In this document: in pieces, positions 46,034 through 55,001 of the stretch
How positions within the stretch are numbered: the stretch's first letter is position 1
Layout of the letters: each line of letters starts with the position of its first letter
Origin: Hoylesella shahii DSM 15611 = JCM 12083
GTDB taxonomy: Bacteria; Bacteroidota; Bacteroidia; Bacteroidales; Bacteroidaceae
DNA length: 64,000 bases
Direction: 5' to 3'
Assembly: GCF_000613445.1 (NCBI RefSeq)
Contig: NZ_BAIZ01000005.1
Span: forward strand, 1 to 64,000
Position numbers and translations under genes: made by a program
The notes under the pieces: generated by a model
Seen by the model: the letters and a program-made list of their open reading frames with translations, nothing else
Database searches by the model: none
What the model was told of the DNA's origin: nothing

Positions 46034-47350
46034 ATGAGAAAAACAATCTTGCTTGCCTTCGCCCTGCTATGTGCTGTTGGGGTTAAGGCTAAACATGGCA
46101 ATGCGCCTGAAAATTATGTGCCCACGGCGCAAAACCTTGCTGCCCGCGAAGCATTTCAAGACCAGAAGTTTGGCGTGTTTCTACATTGGGGACTCTACTC
46201 GATGATTGGTGAAAGCGAATGGGTGATGACCAATCGCAACATCAACTACAAGGAATACCCCAAGTTGGCCGAGACTTTTTACCCCTCTAACTTCAATGCA
46301 GATGAGTGGGTAGCTGCCATTAAGGCCGCTGGTGCTAAGTATATAACCATCACCACGCGCCACCATGATGGTTTTTCGCTATACAAAACAGGCACTAGTA
46401 CCTATAATTCGGTTGATGGCTCACCTTTTAAGCGCGACATTATCAAAGAGATGGCCGATGCCTGTGCCCGCCAAGGCATCAAGCTACACCTCTATTACTC
46501 GCACCTAGACTGGTATCGTACCGATTATCCCGTGGGAAGAACGGGCAAAGGAACGGGTAGACCCAAGGATGCTGTCAACTGGAAAAGCTATTACAACTTT
46601 ATGAATACGCAGCTAACTGAGCTGCTTACCAACTATGGACCAGTTGGTGCCATCTGGTTTGATGGCTGGTGGGATCACGATAGCGACCCAACACCCTTTG
46701 ATTGGGAACTTCCCGAGCAATATGCTCTCATTCATAAGTTGCAACCCCAGTGCTTAATAGGCAACAATCATCATCAAACACCCTTTGCAGGTGAAGATAT
46801 TCAGATATTCGAACGCGACCTACCTGGAGAAAATACAGCCGGACTTTCGGGTCAAAGCATTAGCCATTTGCCTCTTGAATCGTGCCAAACCATCAACGAA
46901 CATTGGGGATATTCGTTGGTCGACACCAATTATAAATCGGGTAAAGAACTTATCCAGATGTTGGTTAGAGCAGCAGGAAAAAATGCTAACCTGTTGTTAA
47001 ACGTTGGTCCAGAGCCTGGTGGTCGTCTTCCTTCTATGGCTGTTGATCGCCTCAAAGAGGTTGGACATTGGCTATCTAAGTATGGTAACACCATCTATGG
47101 CACGCGTGGCGGGGTGGTAGGTCCACATACATGGGGCGTTAGCACGCAGCGAGGCAACAAACTTTACATTCACATCATGGACCTGCAAGACTCTGGACTG
47201 TATTTGCCACTTGGTAACCGCATGCCCAAACAGGCCACAGAGTATGCCACAGGCAAGCGTGTTAATTTTACAAAGCATGCCGATGGCGTGACACTTCATC
47301 TTAATAAAGTGCCCACTGATATTGATTATGTGGTGGAGTTGACGATGTAA
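46034..47350 (+). CDS. Second alpha-L-fucosidase (GH29)
   Basis: A 438-residue exported enzyme starting MRKTILLAFALLCAVGVKAK. The in-frame ATG at 45932 would add 34 residues with no signal and is rejected. GH29 landmarks: FGVFLHWGLYSMIGESEWV, TITTRHHDGFSLY, LYYSHLDWYRTDYP and VGAIWFDGWWDHD, with the nucleophile Asp. The C-terminal beta domain is short. Sequence motifs differ clearly from the fucosidase at 18344, so the linkage or aglycone preference may differ. It stands alone between a glycosyltransferase and a four-helix protein, with a hairpin downstream. Confidence 0.93.
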   Translation: MRKTILLAFALLCAVGVKAKHGNAPENYVPTAQNLAAREAFQDQKFGVFLHWGLYSMIGESEWVMTNRNINYKEYPKLAETFYPSNFNADEWVAAIKAAGAKYITITTRHHDGFSLYKTGTSTYNSVDGSPFKRDIIKEMADACARQGIKLHLYYSHLDWYRTDYPVGRTGKGTGRPKDAVNWKSYYNFMNTQLTELLTNYGPVGAIWFDGWWDHDSDPTPFDWELPEQYALIHKLQPQCLIGNNHHQTPFAGEDIQIFERDLPGENTAGLSGQSISHLPLESCQTINEHWGYSLVDTNYKSGKELIQMLVRAAGKNANLLLNVGPEPGGRLPSMAVDRLKEVGHWLSKYGNTIYGTRGGVVGPHTWGVSTQRGNKLYIHIMDLQDSGLYLPLGNRMPKQATEYATGKRVNFTKHADGVTLHLNKVPTDIDYVVELTM

Positions 47351-47373
47351 ACGTACCATCTAAGCGCAGCAAA

Positions 47374-47402
47374 ACATCAGTACAAGGTCCCTTGTACTGA
47401 TG
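47374..47402. terminator. Hairpin after the second fucosidase
   Basis: ACATCAGTACAAGG (47374-47387) is followed, after one base, by its exact reverse complement (47389-47402). In RNA the loop would open to five or so bases. It starts 23 bases past the stop codon. There is no T tract, so termination is unproven. Confidence 0.55.
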
Positions 47403-47479
47403 TCTGTATGCGCGTTACAGCTGGCAACAGCTTTTCAAAACATTTGTTTTTCACCATGACAATATAAGATACCTAATCT

Positions 47480-48160
47480 ATGACCTTTCTACCAGAAGAA
47501 AAACAACAAAAAGCAAAAGACGTACTGCGAAGAAACACGAAATACACCGACTTGCACTTCTATCAGAAGACGGATGTCGTATTCCAGCTAACGTATATCT
47601 TCTGCAAGCGTTTTTTACCTAAGTATGGCGACCGTACCGTAGACCAAATGGTTCAGGCCGCGCGTTCGAGTAAGCAAAACATTGTCGAGGGAATTGAAGA
47701 CGGCAATACTTCGACAGAGATCGAACTTAAACTGCTTAATGTGGCTCGTGGTTCACTTCGCGAGTTGCGCGAAGATTATGAAGATTTTGTGCATACGCGT
47801 GGCCTTACTTGTTGGGACAATGCGCATCCTCGCTACAACTCGATGCTCAAATTTTGCAGGGCAAACAACAAGGCAGAGTGCTATTTGCCTTACGCCAACA
47901 AATGGACGGCAGAGGAGTTCTGCAATACGCTGCTTACGCTTTGCCACATCACGGATAAGATGATGTGCAGTTATCTGAAAGTATTAGAGAAGCGGTTTGT
48001 GGAACAGGGCGGCATTAAAGAACGTATGCACGCTGCTCGCACGGGGTATAGGCAGGCTCAAGACGAATTGTTGGAGAGGTTGAAAACGGAGAACGAACAA
48101 TTAAAGGCCGAAGTGCAAAGGCTGAAAGCAGAGTTGAAGATGGGGAAGCTGGAAGAGTGA
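47480..48160 (+). CDS. Four-helix-bundle protein (23S rRNA IVP-like family)
   Basis: A 226-residue protein. The core (about 20-170) has the four-helix pattern of proteins related to ribosomal intervening-sequence products: MVQAARSSKQNIVEGIEDG, then SGSLRELREDYEDF-like GSLRELREDYEDFVHTRG, and a last helix before KERMHAARTGY. A coiled-coil tail (ERLKTENEQLKAEVQRLKAEL) ends the protein. The molecular role is not established; family members bind RNA or DNA. No consensus promoter is visible upstream. It is followed by a 9-bp tandem repeat tract. Confidence 0.8.
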   Translation: MTFLPEEKQQKAKDVLRRNTKYTDLHFYQKTDVVFQLTYIFCKRFLPKYGDRTVDQMVQAARSSKQNIVEGIEDGNTSTEIELKLLNVARGSLRELREDYEDFVHTRGLTCWDNAHPRYNSMLKFCRANNKAECYLPYANKWTAEEFCNTLLTLCHITDKMMCSYLKVLEKRFVEQGGIKERMHAARTGYRQAQDELLERLKTENEQLKAEVQRLKAELKMGKLEE

Positions 48161-48177
48161 GAGGTTCTTTTTGATTC

Positions 48178-48321
48178 TCCTAGGCATTCTAGTAATCCTA
48201 GGCTTTCTAGTAATCCTAGTAATCCTAGTAATCCTAAGTATCCTAGGCATCCTAGGCATCTTAGTAGCGCTAGCTATCCTAGGCTTCTTAGTTATCTTAT
48301 GCCTCCCTGTTACCCTAGAAA
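48178..48321 (+). repeat. 9-bp tandem repeat tract (about 16 units)
   Basis: From 48178 the sequence splits into consecutive 9-mers of type TCCTAGGCA, TTCTAGTAA, TCCTAGTAA and TCTTAGTTA, decaying at the right end. It lies between the four-helix gene and the promoter of the DUF4923 gene. Frames across it translate into monotonous ILVILGFLV or RITRITR-like strings, so it is taken as non-coding. Confidence 0.88.
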
Positions 48322-48336
48322 TGTTATTCCCCAAAC

Positions 48337-48366
48337 TTTGTTTTCCCGCATTTTTGTGTACCTTTG
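48337..48366 (+). promoter_or_regulatory. Promoter of the DUF4923 gene
   Basis: TTTG at 48337-48340 and TACCTTTG at 48359-48366 (TAnnTTTG) are separated by 18 bases. The -7 box ends 25 bases before the ATG at 48392. Confidence 0.7.
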
Positions 48367-48391
48367 CAGAACAAAAAAATTAGAGTATAAA

Positions 48392-49041
48392 ATGAAAATG
48401 AAATTGATTGCAGGCATGGCCATAGCTGCTATGTCGCTAATGGGCAACAAAGCATATGCCCAAATAGACTTTGGAAAAATACTTCAGAATGGCGCGAGGT
48501 GCTATCTAATGGCGGTTCTACAGACGATTTGGTATCGGGAATCACCTCAATTTTCTCAAGTAAGAAAGTGGCAACAATAGAAGACTTAGCTGGCGATTGG
48601 GCTTATACCGAACCTGCTGTGGTGTTTATGAGTGATAACCTGCTGAAAAAAGCGGGCGGAAAACTGATGGCAAGTGCCATAGAGAAGAAAATTGAAACGC
48701 AACTCAATAAAGTGGGTATTAAAAAAGGTGCTATGTCGATGAACTTTACCACCAAAGGCACGTTTACGCAGACTATCGGAGGTCGCAAACTTAGTGGCAC
48801 TTTCACCATTAAAGGCCAACAAGTGGTGCTGAAATATGCTGGTCAAGTGAAACAACTTGTTGGTACAACACAGGTGGATGGCAACGACTTGCTTATCGTT
48901 ATGGATGCCTCTAAGCTGCTTACTTATCTCAAAACCATAGGCGCTTATAGCGGAAATACTTCGCTCAAAACTGCAACGTCGCTGATTGGAAGCATGAATG
49001 GAATGCTCTGCGGAATGCGACTAAATCGCGTAAGCAAGTAA
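48392..49041 (+). CDS. DUF4923 family protein (frameshifted)
   Basis: The reconstructed 216 residues start MKMKLIAGMAIAAMSLMG with a signal peptide ending YAQ. The second part (ATIEDLAGDWAYTEPAVVF, then GAMSMNFTTKGTFTQTIGG and NDLLIVMDASKLLTYLKTIG) matches the Bacteroidetes family DUF4923, lipocalin-like beta barrels of unknown role. One base is missing within 48491-48497 (GGCGCGAGG). Restoring it joins AQIDFGKILQNG to EVLSNGGSTDD. It is probably periplasmic. Confidence 0.8.
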
Positions 49042-49100
49042 AAAAGCATACGAAAAGGCTGTGTCATCACAGAAAACACAGCACTTTTAAGACCTATACG

Positions 49101-49131
49101 TTGCGTAATACAAAGAAAAATCGTAACTTTG
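49101..49131 (+). promoter_or_regulatory. Promoter of rplY
   Basis: TTG at 49101-49103, 20-base spacing, and TAACTTTG at 49124-49131. It lies about 95 bases before the ATG, leaving a leader of roughly 90 bases. Confidence 0.75.
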
Positions 49132-49226
49132 CACCGCTTTTTGAAGCACATCAATCGTGAAATTGATATTTCGTGTGATGGCGAATTAAGCGCATTTAAT
49201 AATAACTTAATTTAGAGTAACACATT

Positions 49227-49823
49227 ATGAGAGAAATTAATGTAGCAGGTAAGAGCAGAAGCAACCTGGGTAAAAAGGCTTCTAAGGAAATGAGAAAAGA
49301 GGGATTGATTCCCTGTAACCTCTATGGCGAAAAGAAAAATGCTGATGGATTGCCCGAGGCTCTTTCGTTTACCGTTCCAATGGCCGACCTTCGTAAAGTG
49401 GTTTACACTCCCCATATCTATGTTGTAAACTTGGATATCGATGGCCAAAAGCACACTGCCATCATGAAAGAGTTGCAATTCCACCCCGTAACAGACGCTC
49501 TGCTACACGTAGACTTCTACGAAATCACCGAAGAAAAGAGCATCTCAATCGGTATTCCTGTTAACCTCGTGGGCTTGGCTCAAGGTGTTCGCGATGGTGG
49601 ACGTCTTAGCTTGTCTATCCGTAAGCTTGTTGTTAAGGCTCCTTACAAGCAAATTCCCGAGAAACTTGACGTTAACGTAACTGCATTGGGTATCGGTAAG
49701 AGCATCAAAGCTGGAGAACTTTCGTTCGAAGGTTTGGAAGTGGTAACTCCAAAAGATGTTATCGTTTGTACAGTTAAGATGACACGTGCCGCTGCTGCTG
49801 CCGCTGCTGCCGCCGCTAAGTAA
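49227..49823 (+). CDS. rplY: Ribosomal protein L25 (Ctc type)
   Basis: A 198-residue protein. The N-terminal L25 domain (REINVAGKSRSNLGKKASKEMRKEGLIPCNLYG) binds 5S rRNA. The C-terminal TL5/Ctc domain contains LLHVDFYEITEEK and PVNLVGLAQGVRDGG. The chain ends in a run of 11 alanines and a lysine, encoded by GCT/GCC/GCA repeats at 49789-49820, a stretch likely to vary in length. It is the first gene of the rplY-pth-hslR unit. Confidence 0.96.
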   Translation: MREINVAGKSRSNLGKKASKEMRKEGLIPCNLYGEKKNADGLPEALSFTVPMADLRKVVYTPHIYVVNLDIDGQKHTAIMKELQFHPVTDALLHVDFYEITEEKSISIGIPVNLVGLAQGVRDGGRLSLSIRKLVVKAPYKQIPEKLDVNVTALGIGKSIKAGELSFEGLEVVTPKDVIVCTVKMTRAAAAAAAAAAK

Positions 49824-49856
49824 TATGAAAATGGGCTTTGAGATGCCCTTTACCGA

Positions 49857-50426
49857 ATGGAGAAATATTTAATTGTAGGCTTGGGAAACCCCGGAAGAGA
49901 ATACGAGGCTACCCGTCACAATACTGGATTTATGATATTGGACGCTTTTGCTAAAGCGTCCAATATTGTTTTTGAGGATAAACGTTATGGCTTTATCACC
50001 TCAACAATGGTCAAAGGTCGTAAACTGTTCTTGCTTAAGCCTTCTACGTTTATGAATCTTAGCGGAAACGCCGTGCGATATTGGCTTGATAAGGAGAATA
50101 TCCCGCAAGAAAATTTGCTCGTTGTGGTAGACGATTTGGCTCTACCCCTAGGCACTTTGCGCCTTAAAGGGAATGGAAGCAATGGTGGACACAATGGATT
50201 GGGCCATATTCAACAGCTTATCGGACCGCAGTATGCTCGTTTGCGCGTGGGGATTGGTAACGAATTTCCACGCGGTGGACAGGTAGACTGGGTGCTTGGG
50301 GAATATGATGAGGAGGAACAGAAAACCTTACAGCCAGTAATTGAACGAAGCATTGAGATAATCAAAAGCTTTGCATTGGCTGGATTAACCATAACAATGA
50401 ACCAGTTTAACAAAAAGAATGCATAA
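49857..50426 (+). CDS. pth: Peptidyl-tRNA hydrolase
   Basis: A 189-residue enzyme that frees tRNA from prematurely released peptidyl-tRNA. Motifs: [19 protein letters not shown] with the catalytic His, [30 protein letters not shown] (catalytic Asp) and [12 protein letters not shown]. Full length. The rplY-pth order is widespread in bacteria and supports the call. The gap to rplY is 33 bases. Confidence 0.97.
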   Translation: MEKYLIVGLGNPGREYEATRHNTGFMILDAFAKASNIVFEDKRYGFITSTMVKGRKLFLLKPSTFMNLSGNAVRYWLDKENIPQENLLVVVDDLALPLGTLRLKGNGSNGGHNGLGHIQQLIGPQYARLRVGIGNEFPRGGQVDWVLGEYDEEEQKTLQPVIERSIEIIKSFALAGLTITMNQFNKKNA

Positions 50427-50435
50427 TACTTTGCT

Positions 50436-50849
50436 ATGAACGAGGCAAGAATTGACAAATGGCTGTGGGCCGCAAGGATATTCAAAACCCGCTCGATAGC
50501 GGCCGACGCTTGTAAAAACGGACGGGTTACATTTAATGGAATGAACATGAAACCAAGTCGAACCATCAAGGAAGGCGACGTGGTGAGTGTGAAAAAACCA
50601 CCTGTTATCTATTCGTTTAAGGTTCTTAAGGCCATTGAACAACGTGTGGGCGCTAAATTGTTGCCCGAAATTTATGAAAATGTTACCGACCCGAAACAAT
50701 ACGAACTGCTGCAGATGAGCCGTATTAGTGGCTTTATTGATAGGGCACATGGCACGGGCCGACCAACTAAGAAGGAACGAAGAGCCTTAGATGCCTTTGT
50801 AGACCCTGTGATGTTTGGGTTCGACGACGATGAAGAAGACGAGGATTAA
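50436..50849 (+). CDS. S4-domain RNA-binding protein (HslR/Hsp15-like)
   Basis: A 137-residue protein with an N-terminal S4 domain (EARIDKWLWAARIFKTRSIA, then GRVTFNGMNMKPSRTIKEGD) as in the heat-shock protein Hsp15, which recycles 50S subunits carrying stalled nascent chains. The C-terminus has GRPTKKERR and an acidic tail (DDDEEDED). It follows pth by nine bases. The functional partnership with Pth, both acting on stalled translation products, is plausible. Confidence 0.93.
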   Translation: MNEARIDKWLWAARIFKTRSIAADACKNGRVTFNGMNMKPSRTIKEGDVVSVKKPPVIYSFKVLKAIEQRVGAKLLPEIYENVTDPKQYELLQMSRISGFIDRAHGTGRPTKKERRALDAFVDPVMFGFDDDEEDED

Positions 50850-50986
50850 AGTCTAGATAGGCTGCTTGCTGTAGGCTTTTACTGTTTAATTTTAGACAAA
50901 TTACTCTTTCACTGAGGATAATAGAGTGCTCTTTGGTACTCAATACAACATTCAACAACGACAACAATAACGCAAATACAAAACCT

Positions 50987-51562
50987 ATGACCAACATTGC
51001 CATCTTTGTTTCGGGTAGTGGTACCAATTGCGAGAACATCATTAACTACTTTGCTAATGATGCCAACGTGCATATCGCATTGGTGTTGAGCAATAGACCA
51101 GATGCTTATGCACTGGTAAGGGCCAAAAATCACCATGTGCCAACGGCTGTTTTAACCAAAAGCGAGTTTAATAACGAGGCCAAAGTGATGAACTTACTTC
51201 ATGCACACGATGTCAATTTTATTGTTTTGGCTGGTTTCTTGCTCATGATTCCGACTTTTCTTGTTTCGGCTTTCCGTCAACGTATGCTCAATATTCATCC
51301 TGCTTTATTGCCCAAATATGGCGGTAAAGGCATGTATGGACACCATGTTCACGAAGCGGTGAAGCTCGCAGGAGAAGTAGAAACAGGTATCACTATTCAT
51401 TGGGTGAGCGATGTTTGTGATGGTGGAGAGATTGTGGCGCAGTTCTCTACGCCTCTTACGAGTGCCGATACGCCCGATGATATCGCAGCAAAGGTGCATC
51501 TTTTAGAGCAAGCTCACTTCCCAGAAGTTATCAAACAAGTGTTGGGTAAAGTCAATTTATAG
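50987..51562 (+). CDS. purN: Phosphoribosylglycinamide formyltransferase
   Basis: A 191-residue enzyme of de novo purine synthesis that transfers formyl from 10-formyl-THF to GAR. Motifs: AIFVSGSGTNCENII near the N-terminus, LAGFLLMIP, the catalytic Asn/His region NIHPALLPKYGGKGMYG and HWVSDVCDGGEIVAQ with the catalytic Asp. The ATG at 50987 starts directly at MTNIAIFVSG. The one at 50933 adds a low-complexity Asn-rich stretch and is rejected. Confidence 0.95.
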   Translation: MTNIAIFVSGSGTNCENIINYFANDANVHIALVLSNRPDAYALVRAKNHHVPTAVLTKSEFNNEAKVMNLLHAHDVNFIVLAGFLLMIPTFLVSAFRQRMLNIHPALLPKYGGKGMYGHHVHEAVKLAGEVETGITIHWVSDVCDGGEIVAQFSTPLTSADTPDDIAAKVHLLEQAHFPEVIKQVLGKVNL

Positions 51563-51585
51563 TTTAAGATAAATACACAACTAAG

Positions 51586-52317
51586 ATGAAAAAAACAGCT
51601 TTAATCTTTGTGGCGCTGCTTGCTACGATTTGTTCTAATGCGCAAGCGCCCCAGAAAGTGGAACGATGGCCATCGTTTCTACAAAAAACAGACTTGCCCA
51701 ATGCCACTAAGTTTATTCCAGCTCCGCCCGATACTTCGAGCATTGATTATCTAAAAGACTTTAATCACTATCAGTGGGGCAAGTCGATGCGTAACACTGA
51801 GCGTGGAAAACAGGCCGTTTATGATGCGTATGTCGAGGTCGACTCGGTGCTTAAAGGCTTTTCAGAGGCTTTTGGCATGTTAATCACCAAACAAACTGCT
51901 CCCGAATTGTATTATTTAATGGAGCGTGTGGAGAACGACGGTAGTCTTTCGGTGCGCGCTGCAAAGAAAAAATATATGCGCAAACGACCTTATGTGCAGT
52001 TTGGAGAACCAACAGGCGTGCCTGCTGATGAAGAAGAATTGCGTAAAACGGGTTCTTTCCCCTCAGGGCATACCGCTCGTGGATGGGCTATGGCCTTAGT
52101 ATTGGCCGAGATTAATCCCGAACGCCAAGACGAAATCTTGGAACGTGGTTATCAATATGGTGAGAGTAGGGTTATTGTAGGCTATCATTACCAGAGCGAT
52201 GTCGATGTTGCGCGCGTTGCTGCTAGTGGAGCAGTGGCCCGTTTGCATGCCGATGAGGGTTTTCGTAAACAACTTGAAAAGGCTAAAAAAGAATTTGCAC
52301 GCTTGAAGAAGAAATAG
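51586..52317 (+). CDS. PAP2-family acid phosphatase, exported
   Basis: A 243-residue protein with signal peptide MKKTALIFVALLATICSNAQA. The vanadium-haloperoxidase-type phosphatase signature is complete: KKKYMRKRP, GSFPSGHTARGWA and SRVIVGYHYQSDVD. The spacing resembles class A non-specific acid phosphatases. It is probably periplasmic and removes phosphate from small esters. The gap to purN is 23 bases, so co-transcription is possible. A hairpin follows at 52353. Confidence 0.93.
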   Translation: MKKTALIFVALLATICSNAQAPQKVERWPSFLQKTDLPNATKFIPAPPDTSSIDYLKDFNHYQWGKSMRNTERGKQAVYDAYVEVDSVLKGFSEAFGMLITKQTAPELYYLMERVENDGSLSVRAAKKKYMRKRPYVQFGEPTGVPADEEELRKTGSFPSGHTARGWAMALVLAEINPERQDEILERGYQYGESRVIVGYHYQSDVDVARVAASGAVARLHADEGFRKQLEKAKKEFARLKKK

Positions 52318-52352
52318 AATGGCGAGATACGCCAAAGTGTGAATACCTTAAC

Positions 52353-52400
52353 GGGGTATTTATGGTAAGCGATATTGCTGCCATAAATGCCCCATTTTGT
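52353..52400 (+). terminator. Terminator after the PAP2 phosphatase gene
   Basis: GGGGTATTTATGG (52353-52365) pairs with CCATAAATGCCCC (52381-52393) with one G-U, followed by ATTTTGTTT. It starts 36 bases past the stop codon. Confidence 0.7.
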
Positions 52401-52457
52401 TTGTCTAAGCCCGCCAAAAGACAATGGATATCATCTTTTCTTTAACGCTTTATTACC

Positions 52458-52841
52458 TTACTCCTTTATCAGCATGCGATAAGCTTCGTCGAAGGCTTTA
52501 GGGTGTCGGCCAATAAGGCAGATGTTTACCAGGCAATTAGCGGCAAGCTCGATGTCGGTGAGGTCAACACCCTTTTCTTTCACCACCTCTTTGCCCAAGC
52601 ACACTTCCCACGTGGTGTCGAAAGCGGCGTCTTCGGCTCCCATGAACGATGCGTCGCTGTTGGGGTCGGGCATTATTCGGTAACGAATATTCTTCTTTGA
52701 AGCCACGGGTTTCATTCCCATTAATATGTTATAGCCCAGTTGAAGAGCTGTGCGATACTTTCCTGTGCCAGGGAACATGTCGGCGACAACAGGCATGAGG
52801 TCGTCGAATGGATAACGTTGTAAGAGTTGTTGTAGTTTCAT
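52458..52841 (-). CDS. Conserved hypothetical protein (127 residues)
   Basis: A soluble, acidic-neutral protein opening MKLQQLLQRYPFDDLMPVV, with TALQLGYNILMGMKPV, a beta-like YRIMPDP stretch and a C-terminal helix pair (LTDIELAANCLVNICLIG, then AFDEAYRMLIK). No signal or membrane segment and no catalytic motif are visible. I cannot name the family. It is 45 bases upstream-adjacent to the exonuclease gene on the same strand, which may be transcribed with it. Confidence 0.65.
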   Translation of the reverse strand: MKLQQLLQRYPFDDLMPVVADMFPGTGKYRTALQLGYNILMGMKPVASKKNIRYRIMPDPNSDASFMGAEDAAFDTTWEVCLGKEVVKEKGVDLTDIELAANCLVNICLIGRHPKAFDEAYRMLIKE

Positions 52842-52886
52842 TCTTGTCTAGTTTTATGTGGTTTGAGTTGGGAATGCATTTCCCAA

Positions 52887-53384
52887 TCAGAGTATTTTCA
52901 ATGCTATGGCAGCGCAAGCTTCAGCATCGGCCAATGCGTGGTGGTGCTTATCCAGTTCGTAACCGCAGTGTTTGGCCACGGTGGGCAGCTTAAAGTCGGT
53001 TAGCCCAGCATCTTTTAGTTTGCGTCTCGCTGTTAATAGGGTGCAAAAGAATGGGTAATCTGGATATTCCATTTCGTAAGCAGCGAAGGCCGCTTTAAGG
53101 CACGACTCGTCGAAAGCCTTGTTATGTGCCACCAATGCCTTGTTTCTTATCAGTGGCGCAATCTCTGCCCACACTTCAGGAAATGTGGGTTGTCCGTTTG
53201 TGTCGGCAGTAGTTAGGCCGTGAACACTTATGCATACGTCTTCAAAATAATTAGGTGTGGGTTGAATAAGGTGGTAATACGACCCTACAATCTCACCCTC
53301 TTCCACCAGAACAAGGCCCACGCTGCACACGCTTTCCCTTTTAAAATTGGCCGTTTCGAAGTCGATTGCTGCAAAGCTATTCAT
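52887..53384 (-). CDS. DEDDh 3'-5' exonuclease (DnaQ-like)
   Basis: A 165-residue protein with the exonuclease motifs in order: AAIDFETANF (Exo I, Asp/Glu), ALVAHNKAFDESCL (Exo II) and HHALADAEACA (Exo III with His and Asp). It lacks the other domains of polymerase III epsilon. Stand-alone forms trim DNA or RNA ends in repair or RNA turnover. It is full length for the short family. The function beyond nuclease activity is undetermined. Confidence 0.92.
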   Translation of the reverse strand: MNSFAAIDFETANFKRESVCSVGLVLVEEGEIVGSYYHLIQPTPNYFEDVCISVHGLTTADTNGQPTFPEVWAEIAPLIRNKALVAHNKAFDESCLKAAFAAYEMEYPDYPFFCTLLTARRKLKDAGLTDFKLPTVAKHCGYELDKHHHALADAEACAAIALKIL

Positions 53385-53406
53385 TCTTTTTAAATATTTT
53401 AAAACG

Positions 53407-53441
53407 ATATGGGCGGAACATTTCTTGTGTTCCGCCCATAT
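53407..53441. terminator. Terminator of the TPR-ribH operon
   Basis: ATATGGGCGGAACA (53407-53420) pairs perfectly with TGTTCCGCCCATAT (53428-53441) around a 7-base loop. In the minus direction it is followed by CGTTTTAAAA. It lies 40 bases past the ribH stop codon. Confidence 0.8.
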
Positions 53442-53480
53442 ATAGATGTTGATTATTCGTTTTAAGTTTGTAGGCTAGGT

Positions 53481-53957
53481 TTAAAATTTAGCCATTTTGA
53501 TGGCCACAATGGCGCATTCGTCGCCTTTGTTGCCATATTTACCGCCACATCTGTCAAGAGCCTGCTGCTGGTCGTTAGTGGTTAGCAAACCATACACCAC
53601 GGGTATTTCGCTTGTGGCGTTAAGTTTGGCAATGCCATAGGTAACGCCTTGGCAGATATAATCGAAGTGTGGGGTTTCTCCACGGATAACGCAACCCAAG
53701 ATTATAACAGCATCATATCCGCCGTTAAGCACCATTTGGTGTGCGCCATACACCAGTTCGAAGCTTCCTGGAACTGTTTTCACGTGGATGTTTTCGGGCA
53801 ATGCACCATGTTTTTCCAGTGTTTGTACAGCTCCGTTAAGCAAAGCACCAGTTACTTCGGTGTTCCATTCAGACACAACGATGCCAATACACATGTTGCT
53901 AGCATCGGGAATTTTCGTAAAATCGTATTCCGAAAGGTTGTGTAATGCGGTAGCCAT
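53481..53957 (-). CDS. ribH: 6,7-dimethyl-8-ribityllumazine synthase
   Basis: A 158-residue enzyme catalysing the penultimate step of riboflavin synthesis. Motifs: [12 protein letters not shown] near the N-terminus, [32 protein letters not shown] (with the catalytic His in the conserved GET.H region) and [21 protein letters not shown]. Length is standard for subunits that assemble into icosahedral or pentameric complexes. Its ATG overlaps the stop of the TPR gene (TAATG), so translation is coupled. Confidence 0.97.
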   Translation of the reverse strand: MATALHNLSEYDFTKIPDASNMCIGIVVSEWNTEVTGALLNGAVQTLEKHGALPENIHVKTVPGSFELVYGAHQMVLNGGYDAVIILGCVIRGETPHFDYICQGVTYGIAKLNATSEIPVVYGLLTTNDQQQALDRCGGKYGNKGDECAIVAIKMAKF

Positions 53958-54661
53958 TATTTTGTTGAAGCGCGTTCGATGTATTTGTCTATCTCTGATG
54001 TCTGTACGAGCATCGAGTTAACATACTTCTTTTTGATGTCTTGGTAAAGAGTCAAAGCTTCGTCTTTCTTGCCTTGTGACTCCAAAATTTCGCCAGCTTG
54101 GATAAGGAACAGAGGCGAAAGACTGCTATTTGCGCCATCGGCATCTTTGCTATCAGCCATCTTAGCGGCCTTTTTCAGGTTGTCAACGGCCTTGTCCAGT
54201 TGGTTCAAGTTTGCGTAAGCGTTACCTAAAGCTGCTACAGCAGCAGGACTAACCATTACATCTGAAGCAGGCGAGTAGCTGTCTAAGAATTTGCTAGCTG
54301 CTTCCCATTTGCCCAAATTTGCATTGCAAAGTCCAGCGTAAAGCTTGGCTAGGTTTCCAGCATCGGTGCTGCTGTAGTCGTCGGCAATGCGTGCAAAGCC
54401 CACATATCCGGCTCCGTCGCCGTTCAGGGCCTTGTCGAATTGCTCAGAGTTGAAGTATTCTTGACCTTTAGCTAGAGCCGTACTGGCTTTTTCTTCGCGT
54501 GGACCAGCCACGAACGACTTGTAAAGGAAGAAGCCGGCAATGATGATTACCACTGCTGCAATGGCGCCTAGAATCACTTTTTTGTTCTTCGAGAAGAAAG
54601 CTTCTGAGCTTTGCGATGCGTCGAATGTTTCGGCAACGCCTTGTTTAATTTTGTCTGCCAT
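53957..54661 (-). CDS. Tetratricopeptide-repeat membrane protein (YfgM-like)
   Basis: A 234-residue protein with an N-terminal cytoplasmic stretch, one transmembrane helix ([19 protein letters not shown], about 29-47) and TPR-like helical repeats ([70 protein letters not shown]). The topology resembles YfgM, an ancillary partner of the SecYEG translocon. A -7-like TAATTTTG lies on the minus strand at 54705-54698. It is upstream of and coupled to ribH, an arrangement with no obvious functional logic. Confidence 0.88.
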   Translation of the reverse strand: MADKIKQGVAETFDASQSSEAFFSKNKKVILGAIAAVVIIIAGFFLYKSFVAGPREEKASTALAKGQEYFNSEQFDKALNGDGAGYVGFARIADDYSSTDAGNLAKLYAGLCNANLGKWEAASKFLDSYSPASDVMVSPAAVAALGNAYANLNQLDKAVDNLKKAAKMADSKDADGANSSLSPLFLIQAGEILESQGKKDEALTLYQDIKKKYVNSMLVQTSEIDKYIERASTK

Positions 54662-55001
54662 TATATTTAAACGTTGTTATTGTTCTAAGAAGTTTGGCAA
54701 AATTACTTATTTTCTCTCATATAGTGAAACATATCCGCTACTTTTTTCGTTTTTCATACCCAAATGGCGTATCTTTGCATGATAGATAAGGCTAGTTGTT
54801 TAATTTGCCTATGATGAATTATTAGATTTTCTATACTGTGCTTTTTCTTGTTTATTACACAAACAAGGGGGCTTTGGGGATTGTGATGGTGTTTCTGAGT
54901 GAATGGCTACGCCAAGCTTTTGTTAGGCCTTGAGGCATGGTTTCGAGCATCGCGGGTGAGCCAATACGCTTTTCTGTGTGCTAAAATGATTGTTTCGGAT
55001 T
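54662..55001. promoter_or_regulatory. Divergent gap with recF promoter
   Basis: A 340-base gap. TATCTTTG at 54770-54777 on the + strand is a TAnnTTTG box that would start a recF transcript with a leader of about 215 bases. TAATTTTG (54705-54698, minus) may serve the TPR gene. No gene or repeat is otherwise evident. Confidence 0.5.

Noticed and set aside
48101..48383. Proteins encoded by the 9-bp repeat tract (both strands)
   Set aside because: Monotonous three-residue periodicity caused by the repeat; no start signals and overlap with a promoter.
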